Part shown: positions 6,146-10,342 of the stretch, piece by piece | Position numbering within the stretch: the stretch's first letter is position 1 | How the letters are laid out: every line of letters starts with the position of its first letter | Assembly (NCBI GenBank): GCA_028290345.1 | Contig: JAQGKB010000001.1 | Location: forward strand, 1 to 10,342 | Source: Hyphomicrobiales bacterium | GTDB lineage: Bacteria > Pseudomonadota > Alphaproteobacteria > Rhizobiales > Devosiaceae | Reading direction: 5' to 3' | DNA length: 10,342 bases | Made by a program: the position numbers and the translations under genes | The notes under the pieces: generated by a model | Databases searched by the model: none | Told to the model about the DNA's origin: nothing | What the model saw: the letters and a program-made list of their open reading frames with translations, nothing else

Positions 6146-6406
6146 GCTGCCGGCCGAACTGCCGGCCTTCTTAGCTACCGTCGCCTTCTTTTTGGGGGCG
6201 CTCGCTTTCAACAATTTCGCAGCCGCCTTGGCCTTGGCGTCCTCGGCTTCCTTGGCAAGCCGCAGGGCGCGCAGACGCACCGTCTTTGCGGCTGTCGCAG
6301 CCTGCTCATCGCGATATTCCTGCATGGCCTTCTGGCCTTCTTGAGCTTTCAACCGCTCCGCTTCAAGACGTGCGGCGCGCTTCTCGTCGGCTGTAGGATC
6401 GGCCAT
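6140..6406 (-). CDS. Small Lys/Ala-rich protein with basic C-terminal tail
   Basis: The 88-aa protein starts MADPTADEKRAARLEAERLK. Residues 5-68 are almost free of Gly and Pro and are full of Ala, Glu, Lys and Arg, so a long charged helix or coiled coil is expected. The tail (70-88) is rich in Lys, Ala and Ser (PKKKATVAKK) like the tails of histone H1-like bacterial proteins. It may bind nucleic acid, but no defined domain supports this. I chose the ATG at 6406, preceded by an A/G-rich AAGAAAGAG; the frame stays open to 6505 but that extension differs in composition. It converges on the EF-hand gene and lies downstream of the ATPase gene, separated from it by a terminator-like hairpin. Confidence 0.72.
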   Translation of the reverse strand: MADPTADEKRAARLEAERLKAQEGQKAMQEYRDEQAATAAKTVRLRALRLAKEAEDAKAKAAAKLLKASAPKKKATVAKKAGSSAGSK

Positions 6407-6535
6407 TTTTGCTCTTTCTTCGGATGGATGGGGCTGAAGTACGCTCCAGGAAGTCACCCATGCTGTGCGAAAGCGGCAGCGGGCCGCTCGGCGATTTCTC
6501 GGCATCTTAGCATGCCGGGTCTAAAAATGAGAGTA

Positions 6536-6556
6536 GGTGCCCAAAAGAAGGGCACC
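6536..6556 (-). terminator. Terminator-like hairpin after the HerA-like ATPase gene
   Basis: GGTGCCC and GGGCACC form a perfect 7 bp stem around a 7-base loop. It lies 33 bp downstream of the ATPase stop codon. On the minus strand a T-rich stretch (TACTCTCATTTTT) follows, though its T-run starts about nine bases after the stem. The rest of the 182 bp gap up to the Lys/Ala-rich gene shows only short hairpins (for example AGCGGC/GCCGCT near 6473-6488) and no gene. Confidence 0.5.
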
Positions 6557-6588
6557 AAGACGATCCGCGTGGCGGAGACGCCAAGACC

Positions 6589-8097
6589 TCACTCCGCTGC
6601 GGGTCTGGCCTCGGGTATCGGCTCGGCAAGGTTCGGATCGCCCGGTGCGGTCTCGTGCCCAATCTCCGGGATCGCCACAACCCGCTGTCCGCGGAAATCG
6701 GTGCGAACGATCAATAGTCCACGTTCCTCGAAATAACTTAGCAGACGCCGCGCCCGGCTGACCGAATGGGTCCCGTAGGCGCGCGCGAGGGCGGCATCCG
6801 ATGGGCAGGGTGCGCCGGCGATCGCGGCCTGTGCAACAAGCAGAAACACACCCTGGATATCGTCGCTGAGGCTTGCCGAGAGGTTTAGGACCCGCTGCCA
6901 GGTTTCACCCGCCGCTGAGGCAGCGTCGACGCCGGCCCGCGCCATCGCGAACTTTTGCCGAAAGGCGGAGAGGCCAAGTAATTCGCCCGGAACCCGGCGA
7001 ATGCGGCACCTCACCGAGAAGTCCTGGTACAGCACCGCGACCGAGCGAAACGATGCATCCGGATCGTCGAGAATTTCGCGCAACACCATATCGATGAGCG
7101 CATTGCGTTCGGCTTCCACGATGTCGGGGAAGAGCGGCTCGGCCGGCGGCTCAGGCTTGGGTTTTGGCGCACTCAACTGCGCAATGATGTCGACCGTCGG
7201 GATCGGCGCGGGCGGTGGCGGCCGCCGCACGACAAGTTTTTGCTCGCTCGGGCTCGGGGTAAAGATCAAATCGCGCGCGTCATCGTGGGCCTCGGGCAGG
7301 GGCGTCAATTTTGGGCTGGTCGAACGGGCCGAGGTCTCGACCGTGCCGATCGTCACCGGGAGCGGCCGGCGCGACAGGGCCGGGCCGAGGGCAACGAAGT
7401 CACCACGCTTCAGATCGCGGAACTGCTCGGCCTGGCGGCGTTCCATGCCCAGAAGATCCGCGGCGCGCGCCATGTCGATATCGAGGAAGGTGCGACCCAT
7501 GAGGAAATTGGAGGCCTCGGCGGCGACGTTCTTGGCGAGCTTCGCCAAGCGCTGGGTTGCGATCACGCCGGCAAGGCCGCGCTTTCGCCCGCGGCACATC
7601 AGATTGGTCATCGCGCCGAGCGAGGTCTTTCGCGCTTCGTCGGAGACTTCACCGGCAACGGCAGGCGCGAAAAGCTGTGCCTCGTCCACCACCACCAGCA
7701 CTGGATACCAATAGTCCCGGTCGGCATCGAACATGCCGCCGAGAAACGCGGCTGCGGCGCGCATCTGTTGCTCGACATCGAGCCCTTCGAGATCGAGCAC
7801 GACGGAGACACGGTGCTGCCGGATGCGACCGGCAATTGCGGTCAATTCCGCCTCGGTGCGAGCCGCATCGACCACCACATGGCCAAACTTGTCGGCGAGC
7901 GTGACGAAATCGCCTTCCGGATCGATCACGCATTGCTGCACCATCGGGGCGCTCTTCTCCAGCAGCCGGCGCAACAGGTGGGATTTCCCTGATCCTGAAT
8001 TGCCCTGCACCAATAGGCGCGTGGCGAGGAGCTCCTCGAGATCGAGCATGGCTGTCGCCCCTCCGGACGTTGCTCCCATCTCGATGCCGACCTTCAT
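6589..8097 (-). CDS. HerA/DUF87-like ATP-binding protein
   Basis: This 502-aa cytoplasmic P-loop ATPase is of the HerA/FtsK-like class, whose hexamers translocate or unwind DNA. Walker A is GNSGSGKS (32-39), followed by the HerA-like strand VIDPEGD (57-63), Walker B VLVVVDEAQ (133-141), RGRKRG (169-174, likely arginine finger region) and the sensor IATQR (179-183). Walker A lies very near the N-terminus, so the HAS-barrel of classical HerA is missing. A linker with PPPP (293-296) and Lys-Pro-rich sequence leads to a C-terminal region (about 330-480) with helical, winged-helix-like sequence (ALARAYGTHSVSRARRLLSYF). No NurA nuclease, methylase or other partner lies beside it, so its process is unknown. 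The ATG at 8097 follows GAGG; an in-frame Met7 is an alternative. Confidence 0.85.
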   Translation of the reverse strand: MKVGIEMGATSGGATAMLDLEELLATRLLVQGNSGSGKSHLLRRLLEKSAPMVQQCVIDPEGDFVTLADKFGHVVVDAARTEAELTAIAGRIRQHRVSVVLDLEGLDVEQQMRAAAAFLGGMFDADRDYWYPVLVVVDEAQLFAPAVAGEVSDEARKTSLGAMTNLMCRGRKRGLAGVIATQRLAKLAKNVAAEASNFLMGRTFLDIDMARAADLLGMERRQAEQFRDLKRGDFVALGPALSRRPLPVTIGTVETSARSTSPKLTPLPEAHDDARDLIFTPSPSEQKLVVRRPPPPAPIPTVDIIAQLSAPKPKPEPPAEPLFPDIVEAERNALIDMVLREILDDPDASFRSVAVLYQDFSVRCRIRRVPGELLGLSAFRQKFAMARAGVDAASAAGETWQRVLNLSASLSDDIQGVFLLVAQAAIAGAPCPSDAALARAYGTHSVSRARRLLSYFEERGLLIVRTDFRGQRVVAIPEIGHETAPGDPNLAEPIPEARPAAE

Positions 8098-8321
8098 GCG
8101 TATCCTCGATTCGTATCGGCCCGCTTGGCGGGACCATCATGGGTCTCCCTTAGCACCCCTTCGCAGCCCATGCGCTAGTCGAGTGAGACAACTCACAACT
8201 CGGAACCGGCCGATGAGGCGGTCCGGCGCGCCATTTGGGGGCTATGAAGATGCCAATTGTGATGGAATAGTAACTCTGGGGCACCTTGGCGGAACAGCCG
8301 GGCCCGCTTTGGGAGGAATCA
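8098..8321. promoter_or_regulatory. Divergent intergenic region between the ATPase gene and the 38-aa membrane protein gene
   Basis: This 224 bp gap must drive the leftward ATPase gene and probably the rightward small gene. It contains short inverted repeats: CCCGC-TTG-GCGGG (8120-8132) in the ATPase leader and GTGAG-ACAA-CTCAC (8183-8196). A GGAAC on the plus strand at 8202-8206 has no CGTT at the right distance. I see no gene in it beyond a few trivial frames. Confidence 0.4.
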
Positions 8322-8438
8322 ATGTCGGAGAAGTCTTATCCGGAGGCCGACTTCGTTGGCGCTCTGTCTGTTGCAATGATCGTGGTCCTGATCATCGTTC
8401 CGTTGTTCGTGTTCTTTGCCGCAGCAACCCACGGCTGA
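8322..8438 (+). CDS. 38-aa single-span membrane protein
   Basis: An ATG at 8322 preceded by GGGAGGAA opens a 38-codon frame ending in TGA. The protein has a short polar N-terminus (MSEKSYPEAD), then a strongly hydrophobic stretch (about residues 12-35, containing VAMIVVLIIVPLFVFF) and the end AAATHG. One membrane span is certain if it is expressed. I recognise no named family; its size and layout recall small accessory subunits of membrane complexes, but that is only analogy. The cupredoxin gene begins 87 bp downstream on the same strand, so they may be co-transcribed. Confidence 0.68.
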   Translation: MSEKSYPEADFVGALSVAMIVVLIIVPLFVFFAAATHG

Positions 8439-8525
8439 AGGCCGGCTTTAACAAAGCGGCGTGAACTTGCATTGCAGCGCTCCCGCGTGGGGCTTAGTCT
8501 CGTTGGCCTCATAAGGAGATGTGAC

Positions 8526-8834
8526 ATGCGTCTGCTTGTTTCGCTCGCCTTTGCCCTCGTCTGCTGCACCGTGCCAGCCTTTGCGGCGAACGTCACGGTC
8601 AGCATTCAAAACATGAAGTTTGCGCCAGCGTCCATCAGTGTCGCCACGGGCGATACGGTGGTGTTCGTCAACCGTGACAGCGTCGCGCATACGGCAACGG
8701 CGCAGAACGGCACCTTCAATACCGGCGAAATTGCACCGGGCCGCAAAGCTTCAGTCAAGATCGCCAAGGCCGGCAGCATTGCCTTTTTTTGTCAGGTCCA
8801 TCCGCCCATGCGGGGCACCGTCAGGGCCAAATAG
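8526..8834 (+). CDS. Periplasmic amicyanin-like cupredoxin
   Basis: The 102-aa precursor has a signal peptide (residues 1-20 or 21, ending Pro-Ala-Phe-Ala) and a mature domain of about 81 residues with the plastocyanin/azurin-type beta sandwich pattern: VSIQNMKFAPASISVATGD and VVFVNRDSVAHTAT. All four type 1 copper ligands are visible: His55, Cys89, His92 and Met95. The C-x-x-H-x-x-M spacing (CQVHPPM) is that of amicyanin and pseudoazurin-like small cupredoxins. It should shuttle electrons or bind copper in the periplasm; the redox partner is unknown, and no methylamine dehydrogenase gene is near. The ATG at 8526 follows AAGGAGATGTGAC; the frame extends upstream to 8472 but the signal peptide fixes this start. 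Confidence 0.92.
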   Translation: MRLLVSLAFALVCCTVPAFAANVTVSIQNMKFAPASISVATGDTVVFVNRDSVAHTATAQNGTFNTGEIAPGRKASVKIAKAGSIAFFCQVHPPMRGTVRAK

Positions 8835-8908
8835 GGCCGGGCCGCCACTTTCGGTGGAAATTCTTCTATAACCTTCCCAACGATTAGGACCGTCGCAATA
8901 GTTTTGCG

Positions 8909-8923
8909 CATTGCGGCGCAATG
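8909..8923. repeat. Inverted repeat upstream of the exported protein gene
   Basis: CATTGC-GGC-GCAATG is a perfect repeat with 6 bp arms and a 3 bp spacer, 57 bp before the ATG at 8981. Related TTGCGC and CGCAAT strings lie just to its left (8894-8909). It may be an operator site or a leader hairpin; nothing in the window identifies a binding protein. Confidence 0.3.
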
Positions 8924-8980
8924 AAACATGCAACAGATTGCGCGTGCACTCGGATGTGCTTCGAGGTGGAGGTCGGTAGA

Positions 8981-10342
8981 ATGAAACGGAACATTGGTGG
9001 TTTGGGGCTGAACCTTTCGGCGGTGGTGCTGGCCGGTCTGATCACATCGGTGATGCCGGTGGCAGATGCCTTGGCCGGATCCGGCAGCAAGGTGATGCAG
9101 GTGGCCGCCCCGGACAGCACTGCCGGAGCGCCCAAGACCAGCGGCGTGGCGACGGCAAAGCCGGCGGCTGCCGCCTCAGTGAAGGTGACGATTCCAACCA
9201 TCGAATCGGCAGGTTCCAGCATTGATGAGGCCGGGCTGCGCGCCATCTTCTCCGGCGACCTCGCTAGCCACGCCGGGCAATTGGCGCATCTGAGCGCCAG
9301 CAGCATCCATATTCCGGAACTGCGCGTGAGCTACGACGTACCCGTGAGCGAGGGTGAACCCAAAAAGGGCGAACTCGTCTACAAGGACATCCAGATCGAC
9401 AACGTCAAGGACGGCGTCGCGGCCAAGGCTTCGATGGGCGGCGCCGAAGCAACGGGTACCGATGGCACCTCGTTCAAGCTCGGCAACGTCTCGGCCAATT
9501 CCTTCGATATTGGCGGGTTGCTCGGATTCTACGGCTTGGTCCAGGGTACGGCCGATACTGCTCCCAAGACTGTCTACAAGAATTTCGCCGCCGATGGTGC
9601 TTCGCTGGGCGGCCCGGATTTCAGCTGCACGATCGGCAAGATCAGTGTGGCCGAATTGAAGGCGCGGCCTCTGAAAGTCTCCTTCGGCGACTTCATCACC
9701 CTGCTGCAGCAGATGGACACACAGAAAGACCACCCGGCGCCGGAGACGATCAGCAAGTTCGTCAGCTTCTACATCGATTTCCTGCGCGCGGTCGAAATCT
9801 CGCCCGTCGCCTTTGCCGGTTTTGATTGCTCCGGCAAGTCCGAGGATGGCAAGCCGGTGGCGGTCAGCCTCGGCGCGACCACGATGGGCACTTTCGGCCA
9901 CGGCCGCTATCCTGAAATCAATGCCCAGGACGTCAAGATCGGCATGGAACAGGACGGCAAGGTCAGCATCGGCAGTATCCTGCTGAAGGGTTTCGACTAT
10001 TCCGCCCCGATTGCAGTCATGGAAAAGGCTACCGGTCAGCTCGATGATGCGTGGTTCCAGGCCAATGCGCGCCTGCTGATCCCGTCTTTCGAGGGCGTCG
10101 CTTTCTCCGATTTCAACATGGACGTTGCCGATTCGGACCACCCGGGTCAGCGGATCAAGGCTGCGGTCGGCAATTTCGATCTTAGCCTGGGCAGCTACAT
10201 CAATGGCGTTCCCAGCAATATCTCGACCTCCGCTTCGCACCTGATCGTCGACCTGCCTACCGACGAGACCGACGACTCACTGAAGCAACTGCACGCAATG
10301 GGCATCCAGAAGATCGACGCCGGCTATGATTTCGCCGCCAAC
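8981..10342 (+). CDS. Exported protein of unknown function (C-terminus beyond right edge)
   Basis: At least 454 residues are encoded and the frame is open to the window end. The ATG at 8981 follows GGAGGT (8968-8973) with 7 bp spacing. Residues 1-32 form a signal peptide (Lys-Arg, then a Leu/Val/Ala core, cleavage near Ala-Leu-Ala32). An Ala/Pro/Thr-rich, probably disordered stretch follows (about 33-68), then a domain rich in beta-type repeats of the style KDIQIDNVKDGVA and FNMDVADSD. The only two cysteines I see (216 and 283) could form a periplasmic disulphide. I recognise no family. The pattern of repeated short strands with Asp/Gly turns suggests a beta-rich outer-surface or periplasmic protein, but this is inference. 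An upstream in-frame ATG at 8921 would spoil the signal peptide and is less likely. Confidence 0.8.
   Translation, partial: MKRNIGGLGLNLSAVVLAGLITSVMPVADALAGSGSKVMQVAAPDSTAGAPKTSGVATAKPAAAASVKVTIPTIESAGSSIDEAGLRAIFSGDLASHAGQLAHLSASSIHIPELRVSYDVPVSEGEPKKGELVYKDIQIDNVKDGVAAKASMGGAEATGTDGTSFKLGNVSANSFDIGGLLGFYGLVQGTADTAPKTVYKNFAADGASLGGPDFSCTIGKISVAELKARPLKVSFGDFITLLQQMDTQKDHPAPETISKFVSFYIDFLRAVEISPVAFAGFDCSGKSEDGKPVAVSLGATTMGTFGHGRYPEINAQDVKIGMEQDGKVSIGSILLKGFDYSAPIAVMEKATGQLDDAWFQANARLLIPSFEGVAFSDFNMDVADSDHPGQRIKAAVGNFDLSLGSYINGVPSNISTSASHLIVDLPTDETDDSLKQLHAMGIQKIDAGYDFAAN

Noticed and set aside
7001..7992. Plus-strand open frames of 237 and 250 codons inside the ATPase gene
   Set aside because: They overlap the ATPase coding sequence, show no domain, and have the composition of frame shadows. 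The ATPase frame has intact Walker motifs throughout.
8845..8857. CCAC-TTTCG-GTGG hairpin after the cupredoxin gene as a terminator
   Set aside because: The stem is only 4 bp and the following sequence has no proper T-run, so a terminator cannot be supported.
8921..8980. In-frame upstream ATG of the exported protein gene
   Set aside because: It would add 20 residues with several cysteines and charges before the signal peptide, and it lacks a clear ribosome binding site. GGAGGT is well placed for the ATG at 8981.
9176..10240. A 354-codon open frame on the minus strand
   Set aside because: It lies antisense to the exported-protein gene, which has a signal peptide, a good ribosome binding site and an open frame to the window end. 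The antisense product has the Arg/Asp/Ala-rich composition typical of shadow frames in GC-rich DNA.

Overview
The window looks like a chromosomal segment of an alphaproteobacterium, most likely of the Hyphomicrobiales (Rhizobiales). The evidence is the GC-rich coding sequence, a frcBCA-like sugar ABC transporter, small DUF2934, DUF2267, CBS and YbhB-type genes, and sites matching the alphaproteobacterial general-stress promoter consensus (GGAAC-N16-CGTT). I see no rRNA, tRNA, CRISPR array, insertion sequence or phage gene. The species cannot be named from this.

Left part (1-2684): a carbohydrate ABC importer split over two divergent units. The periplasmic binding protein gene runs leftward and off the window edge. 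A single-cassette ATPase and a ribose-type permease run rightward with a 6 bp gap. About 300 bp of shared regulatory DNA lies between them and contains a perfect 16 bp inverted repeat. A possible 38-aa membrane protein gene converges on the permease, followed by a glutathione S-transferase family gene (2916-3569).

Middle part (3645-6406): a tight leftward operon encodes a two-CBS-domain protein, a DUF2267 protein and a YbhB/PEBP-family protein, with gaps of 18 and 12 bp. It is preceded by a perfect GGAAC-N16-CGTT motif. Diverging from it is a small DUF2934 gene with a TTG start and short inverted repeats next to its ribosome binding site. A secreted two-EF-hand protein follows, with a near-match to the same promoter type, and then a strong hairpin terminator. 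A Lys/Ala-rich small protein gene converges on that terminator. This block reads as a stress-response neighbourhood.

Right part (6589-10342): a leftward gene for an orphan HerA/DUF87-like ATPase with a Pro-rich linker and a probable C-terminal helical or winged-helix region. Then come a rightward 38-aa single-span membrane protein, a periplasmic amicyanin-like cupredoxin with all four copper ligands, and a large exported protein of unknown function that runs off the right edge.

No single feature is a clearly new system. The best leads are the stress-promoter-controlled CBS-DUF2267-PEBP operon, the orphan HerA-like ATPase, and the two uncatalogued 38-aa membrane microproteins, one of them beside a copper protein.
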